A stretch of 64,000 nucleotides of DNA from Virgibacillus_F necropolis_A (GCF_044793635.1 NZ_CP084992.1:1550001-1614000); one strand, 5' to 3'; counted from the first letter of the stretch, positions 18,370 to 27,765 are shown. Program-made: numbers and translations. The notes: generated by a model not told the origin, from the letters alone.

Positions 18370-19140
18370 ATGATACTGAACTTTGCACACAGAGGTTCCT
18401 TAACAGAAGCACCTGAAAATACGTTACCCGCAATGGAAAAAGCAATTCAGCATAACGTCAAAGCAATAGAACTTGATGTTCAACTTACGAAAGACAATCA
18501 TTTAATAGTAATTCATGATCAAAACCTGTCACGTTTTAACAGACAAACACAAGGATTTATTAAGGATTACACACTTGAGGATATCAAAAAAGTAGACGTA
18601 GGATCTTCTTTTTCAAAAGGATATAAAGGAGTTACGTTAGCTACACTTGAGGAAGTCCTACAAATGCTGCCCCAAGACATATTATTAAATATCGAGATTA
18701 AAAATAAGCCAATTGTATATGAAGGAATTGAAGATATTCTTATAGAATGCTTGCAACAATCTAACCGAATCGACAATGTCTTAATCTCTTCATTCGACCA
18801 CGCGGCATTAGAAACAGTACAAAAAAGAGTACCGAACATAAAAATAGGACTACTTTTGCATCATAGATTTCATAAACCATTGGAATACGCTAGAAAATGC
18901 GGCATGACTATTACCAGCATACACCCGCACGTAAAGTCTACAAATCGAAAACTGATTGCCAATGCCCACAAGCTGGGTTATAAGGTTTATCCTTACACAG
19001 TCAACAAGCTCAAAACTTATAACCGTTTAATGAACATTGGGGTCGATGGCGTCTTTTCAAACAACCCCGAAATATTCGCACAGTCTAGTAAAACCAATAA
19101 GAATGTTAATCAAACCCCAGCCACAGCTGGAGTTCGATGA
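18370..19140 (+). CDS. Glycerophosphodiester phosphodiesterase (GDPD family)
   Basis: Cytoplasmic enzyme of 256 aa that hydrolyses glycerophosphodiesters to glycerol-3-phosphate and an alcohol. Seen: FAHRGSLTEAPENTLPAM with the catalytic His and Glu/Asn, ELDVQLTKDNHLIVIHDQNL with the metal ligands and second His, NIEIKN, and a late VYPYTVNK. The ATG at 18370 is chosen because AGAGGAG lies ten bases upstream and the domain starts right after it. The longer frame from 18325 adds 15 residues without a good ribosome site. No signal peptide is seen. The 3' end carries a CCAGCCACAGCTGGAG hairpin inside the last codons. Confidence 0.9.
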   Translation: MILNFAHRGSLTEAPENTLPAMEKAIQHNVKAIELDVQLTKDNHLIVIHDQNLSRFNRQTQGFIKDYTLEDIKKVDVGSSFSKGYKGVTLATLEEVLQMLPQDILLNIEIKNKPIVYEGIEDILIECLQQSNRIDNVLISSFDHAALETVQKRVPNIKIGLLLHHRFHKPLEYARKCGMTITSIHPHVKSTNRKLIANAHKLGYKVYPYTVNKLKTYNRLMNIGVDGVFSNNPEIFAQSSKTNKNVNQTPATAGVR

Positions 19141-19292
19141 AATTATTTTTAGTGACTTTAGATTAAAAGTGCTGTCCAACCAATCGACCTTATAGCTTAA
19201 GCGATTGACATCGTGGTTTATCCAATCGAGAATATGCCGTATCCGATCGATCTTGAAATTGAGCCATATTAAAATCTGGATCTATTATATCC

Positions 19293-20093
19293 CTATAAAC
19301 TACTAAAAAACGCATCCAATTCTCGATTAAATTTATCCGTTTCCTCCAAGAACAACAAATGACTACTATTATCAAAGGCTACTAATTTTGAACCAGGAAT
19401 TCGCTGCTGAATATACTCACCCGCTTCGATTGGGAAAAATCCGACAGTGCCGAAGCATATTAATGTTGGAACATCTACATTTGAAACCGACTCACGGTAA
19501 TCTACTGCCGTCTGATTAAATACAATTGCACTTTCAATTGATGCTGGTAGATTATTCATTTCAGCTAAGATCCATTCATGTTCTTTAGGATCTGGCTTTT
19601 GCTTAAACATACCGTAGATGAATTCACTGTTGAAGCCATTTTGATCTTCCTGGATTACCTGCATGACACCTTTAATCGCCTCGAAATCAAATGCTCCATA
19701 TTCCCATCCCGGCCAAATATAGTCCGATGGAGATTGGTCAACAATCGTTAACGCTTTTATATTTTCCGATCCAAACTGGTTCACGTAATCCCATAACACG
19801 AACGCACCCATTGACCACCCAACTAAAATAACATCCTTTACATTTAGCTCTTCTATAAACCGCTTCAGATCCCTAGCGTACCGGGATACTGTATGACCAT
19901 GCTCAACCTTAGTAGACTGACCATGCCCACGCAGGTCCAGTGTTATGGTGCGATATTTTTCGCTAAAATAAGGAACTTGTTTATGAAAAAACTTACTGCT
20001 CATCATCACGCCATGTACGAAAATAACAGTCTGTCCTTCACCTTTATCTTCATAATAGAGCTTTGTTTCGGAATCAATCTCAGCGTATGGCAT
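19293..20093 (-). CDS. Alpha/beta hydrolase (haloperoxidase/lactonase-like)
   Basis: 266 aa, single alpha/beta-hydrolase domain. The oxyanion-hole HG motif is in FVHGVMMSS, the nucleophile Ser94 is in GWSMG, and the likely catalytic His245 is in NSSHLLFLEE. The substrate is not evident. The family includes esterases, peroxidases without metal, and lactonases. It converges on the glycerophosphodiesterase gene; the 152-bp space between them contains several TCGATTGG-like motifs but no gene. GGGGAGAG precedes the start. Confidence 0.82.
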   Translation of the reverse strand: MPYAEIDSETKLYYEDKGEGQTVIFVHGVMMSSKFFHKQVPYFSEKYRTITLDLRGHGQSTKVEHGHTVSRYARDLKRFIEELNVKDVILVGWSMGAFVLWDYVNQFGSENIKALTIVDQSPSDYIWPGWEYGAFDFEAIKGVMQVIQEDQNGFNSEFIYGMFKQKPDPKEHEWILAEMNNLPASIESAIVFNQTAVDYRESVSNVDVPTLICFGTVGFFPIEAGEYIQQRIPGSKLVAFDNSSHLLFLEETDKFNRELDAFFSSL

Positions 20094-20200
20094 TACTATC
20101 TCTCCCCTAACTGATTTATTTTCTTTATGTTATGTTTGAGCATAGTGGTTATTACTGAATATTATAATTTTTATTTTTGCCAACCATTCAATAATACAGA

Positions 20201-20226
20201 AAAACTCCAGCCACAGCTGAAGTTTC
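20201..20226 (-). terminator. Intrinsic terminator after yvrJ-like gene
   Basis: On the minus strand a 10-bp stem (AAACTTCAGC with one wobble pair) closes a 4-base loop and is followed by five Ts, just past the stop of the small YvrJ gene. Confidence 0.75.
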
Positions 20227-20231
20227 TCTTA

Positions 20232-20369
20232 TTAGCCACCCATCTTATCAGGTAATGTGTGGATTGATTCGATTAAGTCGTTAAGCTTTCCTTCAATGCG
20301 GTGTAACAAATAAAACGTCACCACTATTGGGAAGCCAACCTCTGTAACGAATGACATCCAGGTTTCCAT
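20232..20369 (-). CDS. yvrJ: YvrJ-family small membrane protein
   Basis: 45-aa protein beginning METWMSFVTEVGFPIVVT, followed by a short membrane helix and an amphipathic LHRIEGKLNDLIESIHTLP tail. This is the pattern of the Bacillaceae YvrJ family, of unknown function. A GGAGGAAATCAA ribosome site precedes the ATG. It follows the DUF2922 and DUF1659 genes on the same strand, a trio often found together, and is followed by a terminator. Confidence 0.8.
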   Translation of the reverse strand: METWMSFVTEVGFPIVVTFYLLHRIEGKLNDLIESIHTLPDKMGG

Positions 20370-20400
20370 TTGATTTCCTCCTCTCTACGATACTAGTAAG

Positions 20401-20436
20401 GACCAGCGCCAGAATACTATTCTTGTCGCTGGTCCA
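20401..20436 (-). repeat. Palindrome between DUF2922 and YvrJ genes, copy of the one at 29899
   Basis: GACCAGCG and CGCTGGTC arms enclose a GAATA/TATTC inner arm. A diverged copy with flanking similarity lies at 29899-29932. Here no T-run follows on the minus strand, so it is not an evident terminator. Confidence 0.6.
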
Positions 20437-20441
20437 ATTAA

Positions 20442-20660
20442 TTAAGCTAATTCAATATCCAATACATTACGCTCAACGATACGTGCGCTTTTCACAGCTA
20501 CTAGATCGCCGCCAGATGAAGTGAATGCGTTTTGGGTGATGATTTCATCCATTGCAGCTTGCACTGCGATTGCATCAACTGGTTCAACCGGGCTATCAAG
20601 TGTGTATGTCACCACTTTGCCGTCCTGGTTTTCAAATTTCATTTCTAATTTTTTCGCCAT
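20442..20660 (-). CDS. DUF2922 family protein
   Basis: 72-aa protein (MAKKLEMKFENQDGKVVTYT...) matching the DUF2922 family of small Firmicute proteins of unknown function. It has a central VDAIAVQAAMDEIITQNAF helix and ends IVERNVLDIELA. There is no signal peptide or membrane segment. It lies between the DUF1659 and YvrJ genes with GAAAGGAGG before its start. A short 3'-end relic resembling this region is found near 29899-29945. Confidence 0.85.
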   Translation of the reverse strand: MAKKLEMKFENQDGKVVTYTLDSPVEPVDAIAVQAAMDEIITQNAFTSSGGDLVAVKSARIVERNVLDIELA

Positions 20661-20696
20661 CGAAATCCCTCCTTTCTTCTAAATTGGACATTACTG

Positions 20697-20921
20697 TTAC
20701 GCCTGACTTAACTCAGAGCTGTCATTACGTAGCACGTTGTAAAGTGTACGTTGCTGTAATGGCTCAAGTGAAATTGAGATTGCGTATAACTGATCCGGTG
20801 TTGCTTCTATTTTCACATTATTGAAGCTTTTCGTTTTATAAAGCTCTTTACCTGAGATAGCGTCAATTCCGTCATTGAAAACTAAACGAAGCGTTGAGTT
20901 GACCATTTGTGAAGTTGCCAT
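20697..20921 (-). CDS. DUF1659 family protein
   Basis: 74-aa protein (MATSQMVNSTLRLVFNDG...) of the DUF1659 family, function unknown, usually beside a DUF2922 gene as here. The ATG at 20921 is chosen because AAAGGAGGT lies seven bases upstream; the frame opens three codons earlier with a GTG inside the ribosome site. It is first in the small three-gene unit. Confidence 0.85.
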   Translation of the reverse strand: MATSQMVNSTLRLVFNDGIDAISGKELYKTKSFNNVKIEATPDQLYAISISLEPLQQRTLYNVLRNDSSELSQA

Positions 20922-20984
20922 GTGTCTCACCTCCTTTCACCATTACAATCGAATGGCAGTCGGAAAAGGTGGCACGTAATTTAA

Positions 20985-21023
20985 AATAAAAAATATCGCC
21001 ACCGGGTTGTGTTCGGTGACGAT
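20985..21023 (-). terminator. Intrinsic terminator after the beta-glucoside operon (repeat copy 1)
   Basis: On the minus strand ATCGTCACCG and CGGTGGCGAT form a 10-bp stem (one wobble) followed by ATTTTTTATTTT. It ends the operon whose last gene is the YesL protein. About 70 bp including the upstream flank (to about 21055) recur at 58401-58472. Confidence 0.85.
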
Positions 21024-21081
21024 AGTAGTATTATATAGAAGGTTTTCTCGATCGCTTGGCGAATTTCCGGGCACCAGGCAC

Positions 21082-21687
21082 TTAAATGCCATTATTCCTT
21101 CCCATCCATAACCCTTGATTTAAGTTACTGATAATCGTATAAACAAAGAATGCAGCTGTGCTCCCAACTATCCACAATAGAAATGGGATGAAATAACAAA
21201 TTATTACTATACTAGCTATAACCATTACACATAAAACCGTTGTACCAATTTTTCCTATCGTAAAGAATAACGCATTTTTAATGATTTCCTTTGTAGATAG
21301 GTGGAAGTTTACAGTAATAGGCAACATGTAGATACTCATACCAACATAAATAAACGTGCAAAAAATCAGTAGTCCTATCACAGCACTTTTTCCTGAAAAT
21401 GAAAGATTCATTAGTAAATAAAAATCCATGGTCATTAAAGCACCAATTACCGACCAGATAATTCCCAGCAGGAAACTTTTTTTAAAGTTCTCTTTAAACA
21501 AGGAAATAAAATTACTTCTGATTTCATAATCAATTCCCTCTATCTTCCACTTTCTCACTATCCCAAACATTGCAGCTGTTGAAGGATAGATAGTTACAAT
21601 AGGTAAACAAAAAATGAACCAAAGTAAATTAAGAAAAATGAATGCAGTAGTAACTTCTAAAAGTCTTTGCAATTTGTTGCGTATCAT
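21082..21687 (-). CDS. DUF624 / YesL-family membrane protein
   Basis: 201-aa membrane protein with about five hydrophobic helices. It begins with the conserved LLWFIFCLPIVTIYPSTAAMFG block of the YesL (DUF624) family. Its function is unknown, but the genes typically accompany CUT1 sugar transporters and glycoside hydrolases, as here after the GH1 gene. A second member is encoded at 46528-47160 in the arabinan operon. It is separated from the GH1 gene by a 270-bp dispersed repeat. Confidence 0.85.
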   Translation of the reverse strand: MIRNKLQRLLEVTTAFIFLNLLWFIFCLPIVTIYPSTAAMFGIVRKWKIEGIDYEIRSNFISLFKENFKKSFLLGIIWSVIGALMTMDFYLLMNLSFSGKSAVIGLLIFCTFIYVGMSIYMLPITVNFHLSTKEIIKNALFFTIGKIGTTVLCVMVIASIVIICYFIPFLLWIVGSTAAFFVYTIISNLNQGLWMGRNNGI

Positions 21688-21735
21688 TTACATTTTTCGC
21701 CTCCCTAAATTCATATAAGAATAATGACCCCTTTA

Positions 21736-21950
21736 AGAAAAGCGCAAGCGCCCGTTAAGCGACGTATGGACTGGTCTGAACCGAAGGAGATTAGATGAAC
21801 TTGACTTATCGCCCACAAAGGCGAAAGTCAAAGTGAATCTTATGCTGTGATGAAGTGAAAAGGAAACACGGTGAGCTAAAGCGAACCGATGTTGACTTAT
21901 CGTACGGAGGTGAAGGAAGTCCACTAGGCGCTGGAGCTAGACAGACCTAA
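21736..21950. repeat. Dispersed intergenic repeat (GCGCAAGCGCC...GGAGCTAGAC type), copy 1
   Basis: Starts AAAAGCGCAAGCGCCCG and ends AGGCGCTGGAGCTAGAC. Blocks such as CGTATGG, AAGGAAACACG, CGATGTT, ACTTATCGTA and ACTAGGC are shared in the same order with 54030-54197. No transposase is present. It lies between the GH1 and YesL genes. A minus-strand frame inside it is considered spurious. Confidence 0.75.
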
Positions 21951-21956
21951 AAGGTA

Positions 21957-23303
21957 TCATTCCTTATCAAACCAGCCGTTTCCAATCATTTGTTTATACC
22001 AGTAATAGCTGTCTTTTTTCGTTCTTTCCAATGTGTTAAAATTTACATGAATTAGACCAAAGCGTTTATCGTAACCTTCTGCCCACTCAAAATTATCAAG
22101 CAGTGACCATGTTAAATATCCTTTAATGTTCACTCCTGAATCCATGCTTCTTTTTAATGAGGTTAAATGCTGCTTTATGTATTCAATACGTCTTTGGTCC
22201 TTGACACTGCCATTCTCAACTTCATCGTTATAACAGGCACCATTTTCAGTAATATAGATTGGAATGGAACCATATTGATCTTTTATTTTTAATAATACTT
22301 TGAAGAAGCCTTCCGGGTATATATTCCAATTTAAATCCGTTTTTTCATATCCAATATCAACCTTTTCCAGATCAAACAAATCTTCATCCTTCTTATATCT
22401 GCCAACACTTCCCGTATAGTAGTTAATACCAACAAAGTCAATTGGTTGGCTAATCGTTTCCATGTCACCATCTTCTATTGTAAGCATGACACCTTTTTTC
22501 TCAAACCAATTTACCATAAACTCAGGATAGCTACCTTTAAACACAGGATCAAAGAACCATTCAATGAAAAATCCCATACCTCGATCGCAGGCATCGATGT
22601 CTTCTTGCTTACTACTGAAGGGTTCAAGCCACTCTAAATTTGGCGCATAACCGATTTCGCCTTCTACACCCAGTGCCCTAAAACGTGTTACTGCTTTGCC
22701 ATGGGCAAGCAATAAATGATGGGAAATAGTTGTTGCTAGTTGCGGGTCTTGGTTACCCGGCGCATGAATTCCCATAAAGTTGGATAAAAATGATGCACAC
22801 CACGGCTCATTAATGGTAATCCAGCTTTTAATTTTTCCACTAAATTCTTTAAACATATATTCGGAGTAGTTTGCGAATGCTTCAACTGTTTCTCGATTAT
22901 TCCAACCACCTTTATCCTGGAGAGCCTGCGGAAGATCCCAATGATAAAGCGTACACATAGGTTCAATCCCGTTTTCTACTAATGCATCGACTACGTTATG
23001 GTAGTACTGAAGACCTTCCTTATTTACCTCACCAGTTCCAGTTGGAAAAATGCGTGACCATGAAACGGAGAAGCGATAAACATCAATACCCAGTTCTTTC
23101 ATTAACTTGATGTCTTCTTCATAACGATGATAGCTATCACAAGCGACATCCCCATTATCTCCGTTTAAGACTTTGCCTGGTGTATGTGAAAATGTATCCC
23201 AAATTGATGGGCCTCTACCACCTTCAAAAGCAGCACCTTCAATCTGGTAAGAAGCTGTAGCAGCTCCCCATTTCATATCTTTTGGAAATTCGATAATAGC
23301 CAT
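21957..23303 (-). CDS. Glycoside hydrolase family 1 beta-glucosidase
   Basis: 448 aa, full-length GH1. The N-terminal signature FPKDMKWGAATASYQIEGA is followed by the acid/base Glu166 in TINEPW and the nucleophile Glu353 in YITENG. The C-terminal WSLLDNFEWAEGYDKRFGL block is also present. It is intracellular, with no signal peptide. It is encoded with a CUT1 sugar transporter and a LacI regulator, which points to hydrolysis of imported beta-glucosides such as cello-oligosaccharides. Non-phosphorylated substrates are expected since no PTS is present; a 6-phospho-beta-glucosidase role is less likely. Confidence 0.93.
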   Translation of the reverse strand: MAIIEFPKDMKWGAATASYQIEGAAFEGGRGPSIWDTFSHTPGKVLNGDNGDVACDSYHRYEEDIKLMKELGIDVYRFSVSWSRIFPTGTGEVNKEGLQYYHNVVDALVENGIEPMCTLYHWDLPQALQDKGGWNNRETVEAFANYSEYMFKEFSGKIKSWITINEPWCASFLSNFMGIHAPGNQDPQLATTISHHLLLAHGKAVTRFRALGVEGEIGYAPNLEWLEPFSSKQEDIDACDRGMGFFIEWFFDPVFKGSYPEFMVNWFEKKGVMLTIEDGDMETISQPIDFVGINYYTGSVGRYKKDEDLFDLEKVDIGYEKTDLNWNIYPEGFFKVLLKIKDQYGSIPIYITENGACYNDEVENGSVKDQRRIEYIKQHLTSLKRSMDSGVNIKGYLTWSLLDNFEWAEGYDKRFGLIHVNFNTLERTKKDSYYWYKQMIGNGWFDKE

Positions 23304-23330
23304 TTACTTTCCCCCATCTTAATTAAGAAT

Positions 23331-24365
23331 TTATAATACTTTTGAGGTAGTCATAGAACTACCACATGACTCTCTCACTATTAATTCGGAATCAATAAAA
23401 GCCGGATCCAATTGGGATTTGCCGTTTATTAAATCGTTCAGCATGTAAGCTGCTAATTTTCCCAATCTATCCTTATCCTGTTTGATTGTAGTAAGCTGCG
23501 GTTCAATGTAACGACATGCATCAATATCATCACAACCCACCAGACGAATGTCCTCAGGTACGCTCAATCCAGATTCCTTGATTGCTCTTATTGCTCCAAT
23601 TGCCATCAAATCCGATGTCGCATAAACTGCTTTAGGATAAGGCTTACTTTCCAGAATTCGTTGCATCGCATTGTATCCACTTTCTTCATGAAAATCTCCG
23701 TACGCCACCCATTCTTTCTTCACTTCCAGGCCCAGTTGGTTCATAGCTTGTAAATAACCTTTCTCACGAAACATCGCAATAGCTGAATCCTTTTTTCCAC
23801 CTATAAAACCAATATCTTTAATTGAATGTAGATAAAGATGCTGTACGACCTTCCTTGATAAATTTACGTTATCCGTCATTACAAAACTCGAACGGGGTCC
23901 ATTTATTTCTAAATCAATTCCAATACAAGGTATATCACTTTCTACTAATTCATAAATTGCATCTTCTATTTCCTCACCTGCGATAATCAAACAACCATCC
24001 ACATGAAAATGTCTGCATCGAGCCAGATAGCTGCCATTATCCTGGTTAAAATGTTCATTCGAAAACATGATAATGTCATAACCTAATAGTCCAATAGCCT
24101 TTTTTAATGCCGTAACTACTTCATTGAAAAAGGGATGAGTAAAGTCTACATTTACTTTACCAGCATAGATTAAACCAATTAAATTTGATTTCTTTGTCGT
24201 TAGTGTCTTGGCTGAAAAGGTAGGTTGGTATCCCGTACTCGCAATAACATCACTAACCTTTTTTATCGTTTTGGTACTAACCCCATTATAATTATTAATT
24301 ACTTTTGAAACGGTAGCTGGGGATACCCCCGCTTTTTTTGCTATATCTTTTATTGTTAGATTCAT
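23331..24365 (-). CDS. LacI-family transcriptional regulator of the beta-glucoside operon
   Basis: 344 aa. The N-terminal HTH reads LTIKDIAKKAGVSPATVSKVIN, followed by a periplasmic-binding-like ligand domain. The ATG at 24365 follows GAAGGG; the frame opens two codons earlier with TTG. It sits inside the operon between the MalG-type permease and GH1 genes. The likely targets are GAAACCGGTTTC-type palindromes upstream of the binding protein gene (27728-27739 and neighbours), an inference from position and symmetry. Confidence 0.9.
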   Translation of the reverse strand: MNLTIKDIAKKAGVSPATVSKVINNYNGVSTKTIKKVSDVIASTGYQPTFSAKTLTTKKSNLIGLIYAGKVNVDFTHPFFNEVVTALKKAIGLLGYDIIMFSNEHFNQDNGSYLARCRHFHVDGCLIIAGEEIEDAIYELVESDIPCIGIDLEINGPRSSFVMTDNVNLSRKVVQHLYLHSIKDIGFIGGKKDSAIAMFREKGYLQAMNQLGLEVKKEWVAYGDFHEESGYNAMQRILESKPYPKAVYATSDLMAIGAIRAIKESGLSVPEDIRLVGCDDIDACRYIEPQLTTIKQDKDRLGKLAAYMLNDLINGKSQLDPAFIDSELIVRESCGSSMTTSKVL

Positions 24366-24461
24366 AGTCAACCCTTCTATGCCATCAGAATTTTGTTATA
24401 TACTCTCGTTAGACTACTAAAAATCGGATGAGCAATCAATTTTCTATTCCAAAGAATAAGC

Positions 24462-25304
24462 CTATTTAACAGCTCCATCCGTAATACTTGAAATAAACAA
24501 CCGGTTAAAGCATAGGAAGATTATAATCAGTGGGACTGTCGCCCAAAAAACACCAGATAAAATCATTCCAAAATCTACATTAAATGTATTACTTAAGGTT
24601 GCCAAAGCTACTTGTATCGTATAATTTTCAGGATCTCTTAATATGGTAAACTGCCATAAGAACTCTCCCCAAACAGCAGTAAAGACAATTATTCCTAGAG
24701 TTGCAAATGCCGGTAAGATAATTGGCAATACAATTTTACGGTAGGTAGTAATATTGTTACATCCGTCTAATTTAGCAGCCTCAATCAGCTCATCCGGCAC
24801 AGATCCGCTTACATATTGTCTCATTAAGAATATCCCCAACGGATTTAGGAAAAATAGAACCATTACCCCAGGTAACGTATCTAGCAATCCAGCTTTAGCT
24901 ATTAAGAAATATTGGGGAATTAAGCCTAACTGCGGCGGAATAACCATTGTTAACAGGATTGCTATAAATAGAATGTTTTTTCCTGGAAATTTAAATTTCG
25001 CAAATGCAAAACCTGCTAATGAACTGATAAGCAATACAACAACTGTAACCGTTGTACACAGGATAATTGTATTCAACATTGCTTGAAAGAAATCAATTGC
25101 TCCTAAAACCTTTTGAAAATTTTCAACCAATAGCGTTCCGGGTGTGATTGTAGGCGGAATTGAATTATATGCCGCACTTGGTTGTGTCGCCATAACAAAC
25201 ATCCAATAAAAGGGAAAAAGAGAAAATAATGCTGTCAGCGACAAAAACGAATAAACAAACAATGTACTTAGTGAAAACTTCTTCGTTCCAGCTATTTTAC
25301 TCAT
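24462..25304 (-). CDS. ABC sugar transporter permease, MalG/CUT1 type
   Basis: 280-aa inner membrane permease with six predicted helices. The EAA loop reads ELIEAAKLDGCNNITTYRKIVLPIILP, which docks the ATPase. It pairs with the MalF-type permease just upstream; their genes overlap by 4 bp. It imports sugar, probably beta-glucosides, delivered by the lipoprotein at 26336-27616. No ATPase gene is in the operon, so a shared MsmX-type ATPase encoded elsewhere is expected. Confidence 0.92.
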   Translation of the reverse strand: MSKIAGTKKFSLSTLFVYSFLSLTALFSLFPFYWMFVMATQPSAAYNSIPPTITPGTLLVENFQKVLGAIDFFQAMLNTIILCTTVTVVVLLISSLAGFAFAKFKFPGKNILFIAILLTMVIPPQLGLIPQYFLIAKAGLLDTLPGVMVLFFLNPLGIFLMRQYVSGSVPDELIEAAKLDGCNNITTYRKIVLPIILPAFATLGIIVFTAVWGEFLWQFTILRDPENYTIQVALATLSNTFNVDFGMILSGVFWATVPLIIIFLCFNRLFISSITDGAVK

Positions 25305-26251
25305 TTTCCCACACTCCTTTTCTTCTGCTTCCTACCAGCACCCGAAGCCAATAATGTATTAATCGCTGAAAATACGATGATAATAATCAGCAGAATTACA
25401 GCTGTCGCAGAAGCCGTTCCAAAAGACTGCAATTTAAACGCATCACGATATAAGTACATAACAACAGTCATTGCCTCATCCCTTGTAAAGGCTGAAGTAC
25501 CCAAAAATACAGTTGGTTCCGCAAATAATTGCAGCGCCCCCACGGTAGAGAAAAACACAGTTAACAGAATAAACGGTTTCAGCAGTGGCATTGTTATGTA
25601 AAGAAGCTGTTGAAATTTGTTTGCTCCATCAATCGTTGCCGCTTCATATAAATCATTTGGAATACTTTGGATTCCGGCAAGATATATAATCGTGTTATAC
25701 CCAAGCCATCTCCAGAACACCATAATCGAAATGGCTATCTTTGCACCCCACTCGGATGTCTCCCAGTTGACTGGGTCGAAGCCAAAAATACCTAATACAT
25801 AGTTTGCTAGTGCTGTTTCATTATTACTGAATAGAACACTAAAAATGAGAGCTACCGCAACCATTGACGTAATATAAGGCATGAAAATCGTAACTCGAAA
25901 GAAATTTCTAAAACGAAGAAACGATAAATTTAATAAGAAAGCTAGTACAATTCCAATAACTAATTGAGGGGCAGTCCCCATTAATCCGATAACAATCGTG
26001 TTATAAACTGATTTCCAAAACAAAGGATCTGCTAAAACTACCCTGAAATTGTCTAACCCTACAAAAATCATTGGACTTAATCCATTCCAATCCTGAAAAG
26101 CCAAATACATACTAAACAATGTTGGATAAAGCCCGATAGCGCCAAATATAATGAAAAAGGGTGCAATATATAAGTAACCCGAGATCATGTCTTTCTTTTC
26201 TTCTGACACGAACCTTTTCTTTTTAATTGCTTTTTCATTTGTAGAAACCAT
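25301..26251 (-). CDS. ABC sugar transporter permease, MalF/CUT1 type
   Basis: 316 aa, six or more membrane helices after a basic N-terminus. The EAA motif reads DLYEAATIDGANKFQQLLYITMP. It is the partner of the MalG-type permease encoded immediately downstream. A GGGGAATAAAA ribosome site precedes the ATG. It is the second gene of the operon after the binding protein. Confidence 0.92.
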   Translation of the reverse strand: MVSTNEKAIKKKRFVSEEKKDMISGYLYIAPFFIIFGAIGLYPTLFSMYLAFQDWNGLSPMIFVGLDNFRVVLADPLFWKSVYNTIVIGLMGTAPQLVIGIVLAFLLNLSFLRFRNFFRVTIFMPYITSMVAVALIFSVLFSNNETALANYVLGIFGFDPVNWETSEWGAKIAISIMVFWRWLGYNTIIYLAGIQSIPNDLYEAATIDGANKFQQLLYITMPLLKPFILLTVFFSTVGALQLFAEPTVFLGTSAFTRDEAMTVVMYLYRDAFKLQSFGTASATAVILLIIIIVFSAINTLLASGAGRKQKKRSVGK

Positions 26252-26335
26252 TTTTATTCCCCGCTCCCCGTAACCTGGTAAAGGTTGGATATGATGCCTG
26301 GAGCACCATATCCAATAGAATTATTAAACGAATTA

Positions 26336-27616
26336 TTAGCGGCTAACTAAATCTTTAGCACGTTGAACAGCAGCGTCCCATTCTTCTTCTGGGTCTCCAC
26401 CAGCTTGTACGTTTTGTAAGGCACTAAGAATTTCCTGGTGAATAGGAAAGTACTTTTCACCTTTGTAAACAGCACCTTCAATATCTTGTGCAGCCTGAGC
26501 AAAAACAGATGATGTTACTTGTCCGCCAAAGAACTTATCTTCATTAGTTTTGAATTCTTCCATTTCATATACAGCTGGAGCAGACGGGAATAATCCATTG
26601 CTTTTGAATGACTTCAATTGATTTTCAGGAGATACTAACCATTCAGCAAAGTCATAAGCTGCTTGGGCATTCTCGGTTTCATTCGGAATTGCAATATAAG
26701 ATCCACCCCAGTTTGCAGCAAATTCAGTTGGTAATGTCGCCACTCTAAATTTACCTACAGCGTCTGGAGCATTTCCTTCCATCCACCCTTTCAACCATGA
26801 AGCACCTAGTTCAGCAGCAAATCCACCAGTGTTTACGGCGCTTGCCCACTCAGGGGACCACAATTTGAAATCACCTACAAGACCAGCTTCATTTAATTCT
26901 ACTGCATAGTCGTACGCTTTCTTAACAGCATTACCTTCTTCATCAATCAACAATTCTCCCTCAGGATTTAAATATGTTTCAACTGCAGGATCTAAATATG
27001 CTCTGTATGCCATTTCTATACTATCAACAAAAGGCTTTTTAGTTTTCTCTTTGACTTGCAATCCAGCTTCTTTAAATGCTTCTGGAGAATCAATCAGTGC
27101 TGCAACTTCAACTGGGTCAGTTGGTAATCCAGCAGCTTTAAATACATCTGTACGATAATATAAAGCCTTTGGACCAATATCGGTAGGAAGTCCGAACAAG
27201 AAATCACCTTCAGCGTTTTCACCAACATTCCATTTCCACTCTAAGTATTTATCTTGAACATCCTTAGCACCAAGGTCATACAAGTTTGTAAATCTATCTT
27301 GCGCTACTTTAAAACGATCAAGTTGGTCAACTTCTAACATTGTAAGGTCAGGTGCCCCACTTCCAGCAGATAAAGCTGTGAATAATGCATCATGATGGGC
27401 TGCAGTTTCAGAGGTTTTTACTTTAATCGTTACATTTGGATTCTGTTTTTCATACTCTTTTGCTAACTCTTCATAACCAGTGGCGCCAAACGTCCAAAAG
27501 TTTAACTCTACCTTTTCATTCCCTGAAGCCTCTCCACCCTCTTCACTACATGCAACAAGTGAAAATGCCATGATTAATGTAAACCCTAATACAAGCCATT
27601 TTTTCATGTTTTTCAT
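26336..27616 (-). CDS. ABC transporter sugar-binding lipoprotein (beta-glucoside operon)
   Basis: 426-aa extracellular solute-binding protein, family 1. The signal peptide ends in lipobox FSLVAC, with lipidated Cys23. The mature N-terminus is acidic and is followed by VELNFWTFGATGYEELAKEY, typical of the CUT1 binding fold. The start at 27616 has AAGGGGGA upstream; the frame extends 15 codons further but without lipoprotein logic. It is the promoter-proximal gene of the operon. Specificity for beta-glucosides is inferred from the GH1 gene. Confidence 0.92.
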   Translation of the reverse strand: MKNMKKWLVLGFTLIMAFSLVACSEEGGEASGNEKVELNFWTFGATGYEELAKEYEKQNPNVTIKVKTSETAAHHDALFTALSAGSGAPDLTMLEVDQLDRFKVAQDRFTNLYDLGAKDVQDKYLEWKWNVGENAEGDFLFGLPTDIGPKALYYRTDVFKAAGLPTDPVEVAALIDSPEAFKEAGLQVKEKTKKPFVDSIEMAYRAYLDPAVETYLNPEGELLIDEEGNAVKKAYDYAVELNEAGLVGDFKLWSPEWASAVNTGGFAAELGASWLKGWMEGNAPDAVGKFRVATLPTEFAANWGGSYIAIPNETENAQAAYDFAEWLVSPENQLKSFKSNGLFPSAPAVYEMEEFKTNEDKFFGGQVTSSVFAQAAQDIEGAVYKGEKYFPIHQEILSALQNVQAGGDPEEEWDAAVQRAKDLVSR

Positions 27617-27727
27617 CCTAAAATTTCCCCCTTCAGATTTTGAATTACCCAACTGTTTCAAGCGTGACCCTAGTTATGTATTCACCACCTTGGAATATAA
27701 AGTAGTTAAGCTATTATTCATATGATG

Positions 27728-27765
27728 GAAACCGGTTTCGAAAATAGTTATACGAAACCGCTTTC
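27728..27765. promoter_or_regulatory. Operator-like palindromes upstream of the beta-glucoside operon
   Basis: GAAACCGGTTTC at 27728-27739 is a perfect 12-bp palindrome of LacI-family operator type. Fifteen bases on, on the minus strand, TGAAAGCGGTTTCG (27752-27765) matches the cre consensus except at the last base, and may bind CcpA or the local LacI regulator. A third related site, AGAAACCGATTTCT, lies at 28010-28023. Confidence 0.6.

Noticed and set aside
20931..21060. Phage or sporulation attachment site near the YvrJ/DUF2922/DUF1659 trio
   Set aside because: Only a terminator repeat was found; no integrase, tRNA or direct repeat pair is present.
21733..21924. 63-codon minus-strand frame
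   Set aside because: It lies wholly within the GCGCAAGCGCC dispersed repeat; the other copy of the repeat has no matching frame.
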